DNA from: Latrodectus hesperus | Lineage: Eukaryota; Arthropoda; Arachnida; Araneae; Theridiidae | Assembly: GCA_037975125.1 (NCBI GenBank) | Contig: CM075850.1 | Location: forward strand, 73,637,890 to 73,701,889 | Reading direction: 5' to 3' | Length of the DNA stretch: 64,000 nucleotides | In this document: positions 11,378 through 22,542 of the stretch, piece by piece | Numbering within the stretch: position 1 is the stretch's first letter | Layout: every line of letters starts with the position of its first letter | Program-made: the position numbers and the translations under genes | Notes under the pieces: generated by a model | The model's input: the letters and a program-made list of their open reading frames with translations, nothing else | Database searches by the model: none | Told to the model about the DNA's origin: nothing

Positions 11378-11915
11378 AAATTTACAATTGAATTGAAACT
11401 ATTCATTTTATAAATATGCCTGTGTGAATGAAATATTGATGTATATCAGTTTACATGCAGAAATTTAAAAAAAAGAATGCTATTAAAATCTATTTCACCT
11501 ATTTATAACTCTAATTTTGGTGGGATCATTAATAATCTCTAATTAATAAAGATAATATGCCATTTGCTCTTTCAATCATTTTCATTGTCAAGACTTGATT
11601 TTGTTTAAATAAATATGAAAATATATAATTAACGATTAATGTTTATTTCATTATTGTACCAAATGGAATATGAAATATATTGCAATTTAAAAATCGTTTT
11701 CTTGATAACTAATTATGAATTTTGTTTCAATTTTATAAATTTTCAAGTAGTCATTTTTACAACAATGAAACTTTCAGTTATTATTAAGTTCACAAGCAAG
11801 CACTATTTATCATATATTTATAACTATACTAAGACTATAAAATAATTATTAAAATTAAATCCATATACATCTTTAACATCATAATGTTTAAATTTTACAA
11901 AATGTAAAAAAAAAA
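11378..11915. other. AT-rich intergenic, nothing recognised
   Basis: The only open stretch (11639-11845) is AT-driven and has no motif. Confidence 0.3.
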
Positions 11916-12170
11916 GGCACAGATGCCGTATAATTCAGGATGCTAAGTTCCTAATTATTTTGGTGATGAAGAAATGTTGCCATGATGACGTATTGTGATG
12001 TGCACGATGACATAAATAAAAGGGTTGTCAAAATAGAATTTTCTGCATATTTCTTCTAGGTCTCCATCACTATGATGTAATAAAAACAAGATTAATACAT
12101 ACATAAGAATATCCTCCAAAAATTCACCAAACTCAGAATTTGGCGTCCTGGATTATATGGCATCTGAGCC
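11916..12170. mobile_element. 255-bp MITE with terminal inverted repeats
   Basis: The left end GGCACAGATGCCGTATAAT and the right end (reverse complement GGCTCAGATGCCATATAAT) form imperfect terminal inverted repeats. They are clearest over ~35 bp and may extend to ~50 bp. The ends themselves contain a small GGCNCAGATGCC near-palindrome. The flanks are A-rich on both sides, so the target duplication cannot be fixed. There is no coding content, so it is non-autonomous. It sits 133 bp from the Gypsy-1 left LTR. Confidence 0.65.
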
Positions 12171-12303
12171 AAAAAATAAATAAATAAATAAAATGTGAGT
12201 TTTTTCTTTAATTTATAAATAACAAGTCAAACAGAAATTTTATTTCAAAACTCAAATTGCGCCAATGGGATATCCAAATGACCTTGTCAATTTGATATCA
12301 AAT

Positions 12304-13245
12304 TGTTGTATTCACTGGCAGGGTAATTCTTATAAATTAAACTACCCATTTTTTTTTCTGGCTGGAAGTCCTTTTTTTTATTATTTAATTCTATACCCCA
12401 TTTCCCCCATTTTGACGAAGTGGAATGCCCTAACGTGGGACTAGGAGAAAACCGGTCCTGCAAGGGAAAAGCGAGGGGAGGGAGAAGAGAAGTGAAGAGA
12501 GAAGAAACAAAAAGACAGAGGAGCTGCAGGACATCGCCGGAACTAGAGACCCGGTTGGTTTGGGGAGTTCGACGCTTTATTGGAGACTTTGAAAAGTAAA
12601 GTTGAAGTTCATAAAAAAAAAGCACACGAAACTGATTGAAAGAAGAAGAGCCCTCTCAAATTGTGAAATTAGGAGATGCCTGAATGTCAGCAATTTCTTT
12701 ACATCCAAGTTGTCGTCGACCCAAGGCGTTTGCCATACTATTAAAGAAAGACGCTGGACTATTGTGATCAACCAGGTTTTTGAACCTCTCTAAATAGGCC
12801 GGCCTATACCATCAACTGTTTATATATGTAAGTGAATGTTTTTTTTATTTATTTAATTTATCCAGCCAGATTTTTTTTGTGTGGTACCACCATTTACATA
12901 ACTTTATTAAATAATTAATCTCACTATAACAGGCAATCTAGGGTAACTTAATCACTCCACGTGAGTGAATTATCATTTTAATAGCAAAGTTGTAATAAAA
13001 GAAATAATACAAGTAATTGAATTCATATTATTGTAAATAGATGTGTTATTTTCTTATGTGAATTAAAAGAAGTTTTAATTATTAAAACAAGGCCAGTTTC
13101 TGCTTCTGTTTTTCAGGTTAGAATCTGGGTAGAAAACAAGACTAGATTAAATACACAACGCAATATTAAAAAAAAATAATGCCTTATTTTAATATAAATT
13201 ATCATATGTGATCGTTTTATAATAATCATAATTTTCTACACAACA
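12304..13245 (+). repeat. Gypsy-1 left LTR
   Basis: 942 bp, TG...CA. Visible signals are a purine-rich tract (12470-12530), a 12-bp palindrome TAGGCCGGCCTA (12795-12806), a TATA-like TTTATATATG just after it (~12819) and AATAAA at 12994-12999. U3, R and U5 are therefore probably in that order. Open frames on its minus strand recur in both LTRs and are side effects of composition. Confidence 0.95.
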
Positions 13246-13248
13246 AAA

Positions 13249-13266
13249 TGGTGCCGTTTAAAGTGG
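13249..13266 (+). other. Gypsy-1 primer-binding site
   Basis: TGGTGCCGTTTAAAGTGG begins 3 nt after the LTR. The leading TGG complements the CCA end of a tRNA, as expected for priming of minus-strand DNA. I cannot name the tRNA. Confidence 0.65.
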
Positions 13267-13510
13267 ATTTTGAAAAACGGAATAAGATTCTGGCTTAGTT
13301 TTAAACATGGCTGACTATTAAAAGATTGCACGTGGTACATCTCCTTATTTAATTATTTACAGTAATCTTATTGTGTTTATTTTATATTAAATTTAACATT
13401 GTAACTGTTGTGAAAATTACTGTAAATACTTATATGAATTTCATATATTTACATTAATATTTGCTAAGGTAAATTATTTTTGAAGGTAAATATTTTTAAT
13501 TAATGTAATT

Positions 13511-14470
13511 ATGAATAGTGAGACTCAAACCGCTTCGTGTGTTGTGTCAGTAGACACTCCTAATATTGGTGAATTCTTAAATAATATTGCTGTGTTTGAT
13601 GGTAGTTGTAAAGATGTTTCACTATCACAATTTTTGGATAGAATAGATGAAATTGGTGACCATTGTTCATGGCGCCCGAAAGATAAATTATTAGCTTTAA
13701 AATTGAGAATTTCTGGAGAAGCGAAGGATTTTTTATCAAGTTAGGGTGACCTTAAAAAACACGGTTCATATGTAGATGTTTGCACGACGCTTCGTGATAG
13801 GTTTAGCTTCTGTCACTCTATGACAACAGATATTTCTCGGTTAACTACGAGTTATCAGTTACCGTCAGAATCAGCACGAAGATATTTTTCACGAATCGAG
13901 GGCTTATCGTATAAATGCGTTCCTAGTGAACGAAGTAGTGAATTCGAGCAATATAGATTGGATTTATTATTGTCCACGGCAAAAAATGGCCTTAAGCCTG
14001 AACTTTTAAGAGGAATAAAGCCTTTAGCTCTCACGGACTATAGTGAATTTAAGAAACAAGTCATTCTCTTAGAGGAATGCATTCCATTGAATAGACCGCC
14101 AACTACACAGTTTGAAACAGTTCACGCTGTGACTCAAATAAATGAGATAAGTGAACTAAAATCATTAATCAAACATAACACAGAAAAAAACTCAGAAATG
14201 CAGGGCATGTTCATAAAACAAATTAGTGACCTACAAGCTCAAATAGCTGAATTAAAAGTAAGCCAAATACTAACACAAGATAGAAACCGAAGAATACCTA
14301 ATTTGTTTTGCGTCAGGTGTAAAAAACATGGGCATGAAGAAGCTACATGCAGAATACCATTTTGTTCCTTCTGCCGTAAAATTGGACACGAAACGCAAAG
14401 ATGTTGGTATTCCAACAAGCATAACAATTTCCATAAAGGTAGAGGTAATAGCAGAAATCATTTAAACTAG
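13511..14470 (+). pseudogene. gag: Gypsy-1 gag (one internal stop)
   Basis: Encodes the structural Gag polyprotein: a capsid-type N-terminal part (residues ~25-150), a coiled-coil-like stretch (~205-255) and two CCHC zinc knuckles near the C-terminus. The knuckles are C-VR-C-KKHG-H-EEAT-C from about residue 267 and C-SF-C-RKIG-H-ETQR-C about 18 residues on. These bind RNA during packaging. A single in-frame TAG at 13742-13744 interrupts the capsid region. The frame is otherwise open from 13511 to the stop at 14468-14470, so this is one point mutation, not a frameshift. The ATG at 13820 downstream of it is internal to the domain. The gag stop is overlapped by a frameshift heptamer leading into protease. 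Confidence 0.88.
14461..14467 (+). promoter_or_regulatory. -1 ribosomal frameshift site T TTA AAC (gag/pro)
   Basis: In gag frame the message reads CAT TTA AAC TAG. The heptamer T TTA AAC is the canonical X XXY YYZ slippery sequence, and the gag stop follows immediately. Slipping back one base enters the protease frame, which opens at 14452 and stays open to 14868. Downstream, GGGGGAG (from ~14475) and CTACTCC (~14499) could form part of a stimulatory stem; I have not computed a fold. Protease/pol would thus be made as a fraction of Gag output. Confidence 0.75.
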
Positions 14471-14868
14471 CAATAGGGGGAGAGACGGCTGCACCTCGCT
14501 ACTCCGAAAATAAACCCACACAGGTGCCTTTATTTGTTACATCCACAATAAATGATAAATTGCCAGTAATTCAAATCACAATAAATAATGTAAAAGTAAA
14601 TGCTCTCTTAGATACAGGCGCATCTTGTAACCTAATCGAACGAAATTTTTTTGGAACTATAGCTTATCAAAGTAGTGTAATGCTCTCACAATGTAAACTT
14701 CAAATTAAAGGCATTTCAGACCATGTGCTAGAAATTGAAGAAAAAGTAACTTTAAAAATTAAAATAAATACTATTGAATTTCAAAGCGATTTATATATTA
14801 CTAAAGATAGTATTTCAAAAAAATATAAATTAATACTAAGTAGTGATTTTTTTTACAACATAAAATGA
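14467..14868 (+). CDS. Gypsy-1 protease (retropepsin)
   Basis: Aspartic protease that cleaves the Gag and Pol polyproteins. The active-site motif LLDTGASCNLI is intact (Asp at about 14611), and the C-terminal ILSSDFF matches the retropepsin ILG-x-DF block. The frame has no good start of its own next to gag and is entered from the frameshift at 14461-14467. It closes with TGA at 14866, overlapping the RT frame. The protein similarity continues into the RT frame after an 8-T run (14847-14854), so a -1 shift there, by mutation or by slippage on T TTT TTT, is needed to reach RT. Confidence 0.85.
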   Translation, partial: LAIGGETAAPRYSENKPTQVPLFVTSTINDKLPVIQITINNVKVNALLDTGASCNLIERNFFGTIAYQSSVMLSQCKLQIKGISDHVLEIEEKVTLKIKINTIEFQSDLYITKDSISKKYKLILSSDFFYNIK

Positions 14869-16184
14869 TAATCGATTATAGTCAAAAACTATTACATAAT
14901 ACAACTACTTCAATTAAATGGAATTACCAAAATCCTGACTGTGACGAATTAAAAACTAATGTCGTGAACATAGAAGATAACAATAGTTGTATTTTTGGAT
15001 TTTCCGTTACCAAAATAACTATTTTTCCTGGAACCGAAAAAATTATAGAAATCAAAACAAAAGAAAAATTAAATTCAAATTTAGATTCGGTTTTAATAGA
15101 GCCTGCAAATGATCATGCGGGTGATAGAGTATGGGTTGCTCGCTCCGTAAACCCAGTATCTAAGGAGGGAAATTATAAAATAAGGGTTGCAAATACATCA
15201 AAAAATACTATACACATAAACAAAGGTTCAAAATTAGTTTCCATTGAACCTTTACAAGTAACAAAAATTGATACTAAAGAATGTAATACAGTTTCCACTG
15301 AAGAAATAGGTGATGATTTTGAAGCTTGGGGAGGAAAACTAGATTTATCGCACCTATCCGAAGATAAGAAAAGAAAATTACTTCCCCTGCTTGAAGAATT
15401 TAAACATGTGTTTGCCCATTCTATTCAAGATTTGGAGGGTTGTAATACTATACAACATGAAGTTAATTTGACAGATGATATTCCAGTTAGGCAAAAATTT
15501 TATAGGCCTCCTCATCACCTAAAAGAGGAATTAAATAGACAGGTCAACGAATTACTAGACATAGGGATTATTAAAGAAAGCAGTTCCCCTTATAGCGCAC
15601 CAGTACTTCTTGTCAAAAAGAAAGATGGTTCTTTCAGACTTTGTACCGACTTCAGGAAACTAAACGAAAAAACTGTACCAGACTCTTTTCCTATTCCTAA
15701 TATAACGGACTTAGTGGACAATTTAGGAAATGCTACTCTATTTTCTTGTATGGATTTATGTAGCGGGTTTTTCCAAATGAAAATTGATCATAAGGACACC
15801 TATAAAGCAGCGTTTGCAACTGAGCATGGTTTATATGAATGGAATAGAGTACCATTTGGTATGCGCAATTCGCCAAATAGTTTTCAAAGATTAATGGAAA
15901 TAGTACTGTCTGGATTAAAACCTCTTCAAATAGCAGTATATTTAGATGATATCATAATTGCTTCTTCTGACTCAATAGATGAACATTTAAATAAATTACG
16001 GTTAGTTTTTAAGAGATTAGAAGAACATAAATTGAAAGTTAAACCTTCCAAATGCTGTTTTTTAAAGGAAACTATAAACTATCTGGGTTTTACTGTTTCA
16101 AAGGGGACAGTTTATCCCGATAAGAAAAACATACAAGCTGTGTTAGATTTCAAGGTCCCCACCACTCGTAAACAAGTTAGATGA
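14865..16184 (+). pseudogene. pol: Gypsy-1 reverse transcriptase
   Basis: Reverse transcriptase part of pol. Blocks in order are PYSAPVLLVKKKDG, FRLCTDFRKLN, SCMDLCSGFFQM, PFGMRNSPNSFQRLM and the catalytic VYLDDIIIAS (YLDD intact, ~15941-15952), then the thumb LGFTVSKG. The first ~130 residues are the protease-RT linker, starting in the IDYSQKLL continuation of the protease fold. The frame ends at TGA 16182-16184, exactly where the family has VR-R-FLGL: AGA-TGA-TTT. CGA to TGA is a one-base C-to-T change in a CpG, a likely deamination. The same frame continues at once as FLGLTGFYRRFI. Confidence 0.92.
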
Positions 16185-18275
16185 TTTCTTGGATTGACAG
16201 GGTTTTACCGAAGGTTTATAGAAAATTATGCTGAAATAGCATTACCTCTAACAAACTTGACGAAAAATGATGCCAGATTCAGTTGGGATGATTCAGCTCA
16301 ACATGCTTTTGACACTTTAAAAAACTGCTTAATTTCTGAACCTTGTTTGAAACTACCAGATTTTTCAAAGGAATTTACATTAAGTACTGACGCTTCAAAA
16401 TACGCTTTAGGAGCTGTTCTTTGCCAAAATGATGAGAATGGCTTCCCACATCCTGTTGCATACGCCAGTAAAAAACTAAAAGATACGGTATTCGGCGTTA
16501 CCCATTTTAAACAATATTTGTACGGGAAAAAATTTATCATCTATTGCGATCAAGCAAGTCTTTCCTTCGCACTCAAAGTGCGAGATCCAACTTCTAGAAT
16601 AGCCCGATGGGTAATGACTCTGCAACAATATGATTATACCATTGTACATAAACCGGGAAAATTAAATATAACAGCTGATTACTTGTCTAGGGGTGTAAAC
16701 GCAGTAGAAGTAATAGCTTCCAACTACGATTCTGATTCCACAATGAGACATCGAATTAAAATTCATCAGGAACAGGACCCAAAATGCCAACAAATTATTA
16801 ATTATCTAAAAAATAAGGAGACACCATCACCTACTCATATGTTATTTTTTGAAAAAAATGATCTTCTTTACTGTATACCAAAAAATGCCCCCAAACATCG
16901 TGGTGACACCAAAGATAAATTAGTGGTACCCCTAACTTTAGTATCAGAAATAATGCGTCAGTGTCATGATTCCCCAGTGGCAACCCATCAGAGATTTCAA
17001 AAGACTCTGAACAGAATTAGAGAAAACTTCTATTGGGGTAATATGTATAAACATGTTTTAAACTACGTTAAATCGTGTACTTCTTGTGTTGAAAAGAGAG
17101 GTCATAAGCCCGAAAAACTAGCTCCATTACAGCGCGTTCCAGTCACACAACGACCAATGGAATGCATAGCTATGGATGCCCTGGGTCCACTTCCTCTAAC
17201 TTATTCAGGAAATAAGTATATCTTGGTGATTTCTGATTATTTTACACGCTGGCCGGAAGCATATCCGACACCCGATATAAAAAGTGAAACCGTTGCTAGA
17301 GTATTAGAAGATTTTATTAGTCGACATGGTGTACCCTCTCGTCTAATTTCCGATAGAGGCTCTAACTTTATCTCAAAATCCATCTCTGAGGTGTATTCGA
17401 AATTAGGTATTGAAAAACACACTACTACTTCATATCACCCTCAGAGTGATGGAATGGTAGAAAAACTTAACTCGACTTTAATTAATTCATTAAGTCATTT
17501 AGTAAATTCTACTCAAACAGACTGGGACCGGCATGTAACTTTCGCCTTGCTAGCTCATAGATCGGCACGACATTGTACAACAAGCGAAACACCATCATAT
17601 CTCTTGTATGGCAGGGATATCCAGTTACCGTATTCTGTTATGTCTCAACCTATAGCTCATAGCTATGCGGATGTCCGAGAGTACGCTGGAGATCTAGTTG
17701 TACGTTTACAAAATTCTTTTCAAATTGTCAAAAATAATTTAATAGCTGCAGCAGAAAAACAGGAGACGTATCGCCGTAAGACCGCAGTTGATAAACAAAT
17801 AGATATAGGAGATATCGTATATCAATATCTTCCCGAAACAAGAGCAGGGATTTCAAGGAAATTAATGAGACCAAATGTAGGCCTTTTTAGAGTTCTGAAT
17901 AAACAATCACCAGTAAATTACGAGATAGCTTGCGTAAAAGAACCTTCAAAAACCCAAATAGTTCATGTAGATCGACTTTCAAAAATTAATGATAGAATTG
18001 TATTCCCGACTTTACACGAAATTAATTCTACACCTCAGCAATCTGCTGACTCGAATAAGGAAAGTAAAAATAGTTACTTCGGGGTTAACGATAGCGTGCA
18101 AAGAAAAGGTAAAAAGGCGTTTGTTTTTAGCCCTGTAATTAATCCTCAGAGCAAAAGCTCAACGTCAATTCCAAATAAAGGAGTCTCATCTGTCCCAAAA
18201 TGTGATGGTGGAATATCTCGAACAATAAAACATAATTATAATACTCGTTTCGCTCGAAAGAACTGTAGCACATAA
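16185..18275 (+). pseudogene. pol: Gypsy-1 RNase H (deleted) and integrase
   Basis: Continues the RT frame after the TGA. The connection (FLGLTGFYRRFIENYAEIA) is followed by RNase H with its first catalytic Asp (LSTDASKYALGAVL). Then ASKKLKD runs straight into TVFGVTHFKQYLYG. Family members carry about 18-20 extra residues there, including the catalytic Glu, so RNase H has an in-frame deletion. Integrase follows with an H..H..C..C zinc-binding region (~16968-17085, ending CTSC) and a core with Asp in AMDALG, Asp in ISDRGSNF and Glu in GMVEKLN. A GPY/F-like block (PNVGLFRVL) comes after. It is open to the TAA at 18273-18275. Integrase itself looks intact. Confidence 0.9.
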
Positions 18276-18631
18276 TTGACTGATTAAATGAGTAATACAA
18301 ACATTAACAAATGATTGTAGAGTGTATGTATATATGTTTTTATATCTGGAATTACTTATGTAACTGCTGACTAAAGTTCTTAATTCTAGCAGTCTGTAAG
18401 AAGTTTATATTTTAAATTAGCCAAGATTACATTGTGTGGTAAATAAATGTATACTTTATGTGCTATTTCTAATTGGAAATCTTATTAATTATCACTTTAT
18501 GTATGATTTTAAGTAGAAAACAAAAAAAATGTATTGAACAAATCAGAGCCATGCAAAATAAGTGCAAATGTGTGAATGTCTAAATATGTGAAAAAAAAAT
18601 CTTCGATTTTTTTTTCCAGGTAGATTATTGG
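18276..18631 (+). other. Gypsy-1 3' non-coding region
   Basis: AT-rich stretch between the integrase stop and the right LTR. No clean polypurine tract is visible immediately before the LTR; the last 30 bp include a T-run and CCAGGTAGATTATTGG. Confidence 0.6.
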
Positions 18632-19575
18632 TGTTGTATTCACTGGCTGGATAATTCTTATAAATTAAACTACCCATTTTTTTCTGGCTGGAAGTCCTTT
18701 TTTTATTATTTAATTCTATACCCCATTTCCCCCATTTTGACGAAGTGGAATGCCCTAACGTGGGACTAGGAGAAAACCGGTCCTGCAAGGGAAAAGCGAG
18801 GAGAGGGAGAAGAGAAGTGAAGAGAGAAGAAACAAAAAGACAGAGGAGCTGCAGGACATCGCCGGAACTAGAGACCCGGTTGGTTTGGGGAGTTCGACGC
18901 TTTATTGGAGACTTTGAAAAGTAAAGTTGAAGTTGATAAAAAAAAAAAAAGCACACGAAACTGATTGAAAGAAGAAGAGCCCTCTCAAATTGTGAAATTA
19001 GGAGATGCCTGAATGTCATCGATTTCTTTACATCCAAGTTGTCGTCGACCCAAGGCGTTTGCCATACTATTAAAGAAAGACGCTGGACTATTGTGATCAA
19101 CCAGGTTTTTGAACCCCTCTAAATAGGCCGGCCTATACCATCAACTGTTTATATATGTAAGTGAATGTATTTTTTATTTATTTAACTATCCAGCCAGATT
19201 TTTTTTTGTGTGGTACCACCATTTACATAACTTTATTAAATAATTAATCTCACTATAACAGGCAATCTAGGGTAACTTAATCACTCCACGTGAGTGAATT
19301 ATCATTTTAATAGCAAAGTTGTAATAAAAGAAATAATACAAGTAATTGAATTCATATTATTGTAAATAGATGTGTTATTTTCTTATGTGAATTAAAAGAA
19401 GTTTTAATTACTAAAACAAGGCCAGTTTCTGCTTCTGTTTTTCAGGTTAGAATCTGGGTAGAAAACAAGACTAGATTAAATACACAACGCAATATTAAAA
19501 AAAAAATAAAGCCTTATTTTAATATAAATTATCATATGTGATCGTTTTATAATAATCATAATTTTCTACACAACA
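18632..19575 (+). repeat. Gypsy-1 right LTR
   Basis: 944 bp, the same order of signals as the left LTR, roughly 99% identical by eye. The AAAT target duplication follows at 19576-19579. Confidence 0.95.
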
Positions 19576-21649
19576 AAATGGATATGATGCAAAGTGAGAA
19601 AATTTTTTCAGCTCTACAAATAACGCAACTACTTCTGTAAAATAGTAATCAAAATATAACATAAAAAAATGTACAGAATACAAATGTTTTCATTATAAGC
19701 GAAAATATATTCCAAAGTTTTAAAATGGTTTATTCTCATTTATTAGTATAATTTTTCAATATTTATATGAAATACATATGAATATTCATAATATGTATAT
19801 GCTCGAATCAAAGTCACACGATGAGATGCGTTTCTGTCTAATCTCTAAAAAATAAAACCAAATTTAATATCACATACTTATAAATATAAGTCATTCATTC
19901 ACCTCAATGATAACTGTTGAAAACTGATAAAAAAAAATCAATTTTAAACAGTATTATATTTAGGTTATTTTCTAAATATCTTAGCTAAAAAGCAATCGAG
20001 AATAAAAGGAATAAAATAAAAGTAAAAATTTTACACAGAACTCTTCATAATCTAACCTTTGTGTCTTTGATTATAAGATCTCTTTTTCATGAATCTTTTA
20101 TGAATGTGACTAAATACATATTAATGTAAAGGTTTCTTCAATACACTCGTATATGAATGTCATGAAAATATAAAAACGATAAATAGCGCAATTTTGTGGA
20201 TAGACTAAAATGAAAAGGAATACTCGAAAATTTTCATTTTAGTTTCTTATAAATATAAAATAAAATAAACTAATTCTCAATTTCCTGGATATATCAGTAT
20301 GTAAAGAAAAATAAAAGTTATTACTTTTGTTATTTATTCATCTAGAAACATGCAAATTCTGAAAAACACATGTGTAAATGACATACAATAAAAAATTTTA
20401 AAAAATCAAAATATTTAAATTTAATTTGTTTTATCTTTAATAATGATTTCAAAAATATCCTGCATCATTAGAAAAAAATTTCAAAATCTGCTATTGCTTT
20501 AAGTTTTTTTTTTTTTTAATTTTTATTTATTTTCGATTATGATCTAAATTTAGTCAACCAACCTATTTTATAAAGTCTGTTAAAAAAAATTAATTCTACT
20601 TTAACAATCTGATTAATAATTTTTTAATTCATTGTGTTTTTAACTTAAATTTACTTGATACGTTACTTTAGAATGGTAGTTTATGAATCCTATACAATAA
20701 TTCTTGATATCCAACTATAAATATACAATATCAATATAGCTGTATTACTCAATAACTGAAAAATATAACGCTTTTTATTAAACTAAATAATTTCTTTAAT
20801 TATTGAATTGTTCAAAATTGTACTGATGGAATGGTATATATATATATAATCATGTCTTTTTATCTCGTTATTTACACAAATTCAACTAGATTTTCAGTTC
20901 TGAATATTAATCAAGTGCTCAAATGAATGCATGCACTATCCTTGTATAAAATTTAAGAGCAATAAATAAGGAAGAAATACATAAGGTTTTACAACTATAT
21001 ATACATACTATAATCTCTATCCCTCACTGCGCAATAGATTTGCTTGTTTTAAGAAGCACGGGAGTATTCAGCATCATAATATCAAATGAAATTAAGTTAT
21101 AAATATTTCGATTGTTATTAATAACACTGTCTAAGCACTCTTTAACAGTATATATAAAGTAAAATGTATGACAGATCGAATGCAAGATGTAATTTATTTT
21201 AAATCTCATTATCCTTATAAGCAACTGTAAAAATAAATGATAGAAATCTTATATGAATGTTTCAACAGCTATTTTGTTGTTGGTTTTTTTCCCCACTCTC
21301 TCTCTCTCTCTCAAATGGTGTAATAATTTCCCTTAAGAGCACTACTATTAATTACTATTAATCAACTTAATTACTGGCTGTTAATTACTTACTTAATGAC
21401 TGTTAATTACTGAATGAAACTTTCATAAATATCAGAGAAGAGCATGAAAAAAAAGTATTTCGAGTTTAAAATTATTGAAGGAGAGCTATTATTGTATTTT
21501 TAGAAGTGCAAGCATTTATTTTTTGCTCATTTATTTAAAAAATATGTTTCCGCGTCACATTCCCTTAGAATTACCTCTTTTCCATTATTTTATGCTGCTG
21601 ATGTTAGATATGTTTGAAACTTAGGTAAAAATCTTACTCGTTTTTGTTG
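19576..21649. other. AT-rich intergenic, nothing recognised
   Basis: About 2 kb of AT-rich DNA. It holds a short CT run (~21294-21314) and a short TA run (~20834-20850), but no gene or named repeat. Confidence 0.35.
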
Positions 21650-22397
21650 TTGTGTTGTGTCCAATCCTTCAGGATCTAGCGGCAGCTAGATCAAATCCAT
21701 GTTTCCATGCACCCCAGCAAAATCATGCGCCAGGAGAGGGCTGTTGCGAACATCCTCTAAAGAGCACTAAGCAATCGAGAATATGTTGCGGGGAAGCCGG
21801 CAGCAGATGGCACTTGGGACACGTTGGAAAAACTTTACGGCCGGATTCAAAGAACATGCATTTCAGGTGCCCATTGAAAAGTCTTGTGATAGCCGTTTGG
21901 TCCTGTCTGCCAGCCTCAAAATGTAATGCTCCTCCTGGTTTTGATCTACTGTACCAGGGATGGGCTGGAGGAGAAAGCCAGACTTGCCGGTCTCTAATTT
22001 TCGCCACGGAGAAAATCTCTTCAAAAGTTAAGTCATAATCAGTAGTGGCCGTCGCAGAGCAGCCTCTTTTTGCTAATATATGCTCAGCTTCATTTCCAGG
22101 AATTATGACGTGGGAGGGACCTGGAAGTGGACCTCCCTGCGCTTTGAGAGAATTTTAAGCATATTGAATACTTGGATGCTTACAAGGTCATTTACACGAC
22201 TCCAGTCCTGTTGATGTTGGATTGAGTTTCGGCTATCTGTAAAAATCCAAATGTCACTAAGTCTGTGGAGTGGAGAATGGTGTTTAATCCCTCCTTAATA
22301 GCAATTAATTCGCTGCTAAAGACCGAGCAGTTATCTGGGTTGCGTCGAGAGAGCCGTACCGCAGTGTTCTCAATACAGATATAAGCAATTTTGCCAT
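21650..22397 (-). pseudogene. Non-LTR retrotransposon 3' fragment (RNase H and C-terminal tail)
   Basis: On the minus strand the sequence encodes an RNase H domain of the LINE type. Blocks seen are IFTDSRNSIQHQQDW (catalytic Asp), QVPPSHVIIPGNEAEHILAK and a following linker. Then comes QTAITRLFNGHLKCM and a CPKC-x12-H-x3-C zinc-binding tail typical of Jockey/I-type ORF2 ends in arthropods. The N-terminal part of RNase H and all of RT and endonuclease are missing, a usual 5' truncation. Frame changes occur near 22010-22150 and 22230. The last ~95 codons (22007-21723) are in one frame. Confidence 0.75.
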
Positions 22398-22441
22398 ATT
22401 GTGTTGCACCAATTTATTAAATTTGTTTCAAATTCTATGTA

Positions 22442-22542
22442 AAGCCCCTATTACATTAGAGTTGCTCAGATTTCAGTTTGAGCAACTCCCGTAGACTTAA
22501 CATTACGTGACGTCACAGCTAAAAATTTGAGCAACTCGTTCT
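22442..22542 (+). repeat. Left terminal inverted repeat
   Basis: Contains GAGTTGCTCA (22459-22468), TGAGCAACTC (~22479-22488) and TGAGCAACTC again (~22528-22537), so a 9-10 bp motif in alternating orientation. It also holds a perfect palindrome GTGACGTCAC (~22507-22516). More GAGCAAC-like copies follow just inside, near 22661 and 22687. These look like candidate transposase-binding repeats. Confidence 0.9.

Larger units (their letters stand above)
12304..19575 (+). mobile_element. Gypsy-1: full-length Ty3/Gypsy LTR retrotransposon
   Basis: A complete 7,272-bp element: LTR, primer-binding site, gag, protease, RT, RNase H, integrase, 3' non-coding region and LTR. The LTRs begin TGTTG and end CAACA and are flanked by a 4-bp duplication AAAT (12300-12303 and 19576-19579). 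The LTRs differ by roughly a dozen substitutions plus poly-A and poly-T length changes over ~940 bp, so insertion was recent on the scale of this genome. Domain order RT-RNase H-INT identifies Ty3/Gypsy, not Copia. The copy cannot be autonomous as it stands. Gag has an in-frame TAG at 13742, pol has an in-frame TGA at 16182, and RNase H lacks a segment. Confidence 0.95.

Noticed and set aside
12287..12793. Overlapping open frames of 63-112 codons on both strands in the Gypsy-1 left LTR (and 18543-19100 in the right LTR)
   Set aside because: They lie inside the LTRs, recur because the LTR is duplicated, and show no domain; the purine-rich tract makes stop-free runs.
13742..13744. Programmed readthrough of the gag TAG
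   Set aside because: The stop lies in the capsid region, not at the gag/pol junction, and a proper frameshift site exists downstream; a point mutation is simpler.
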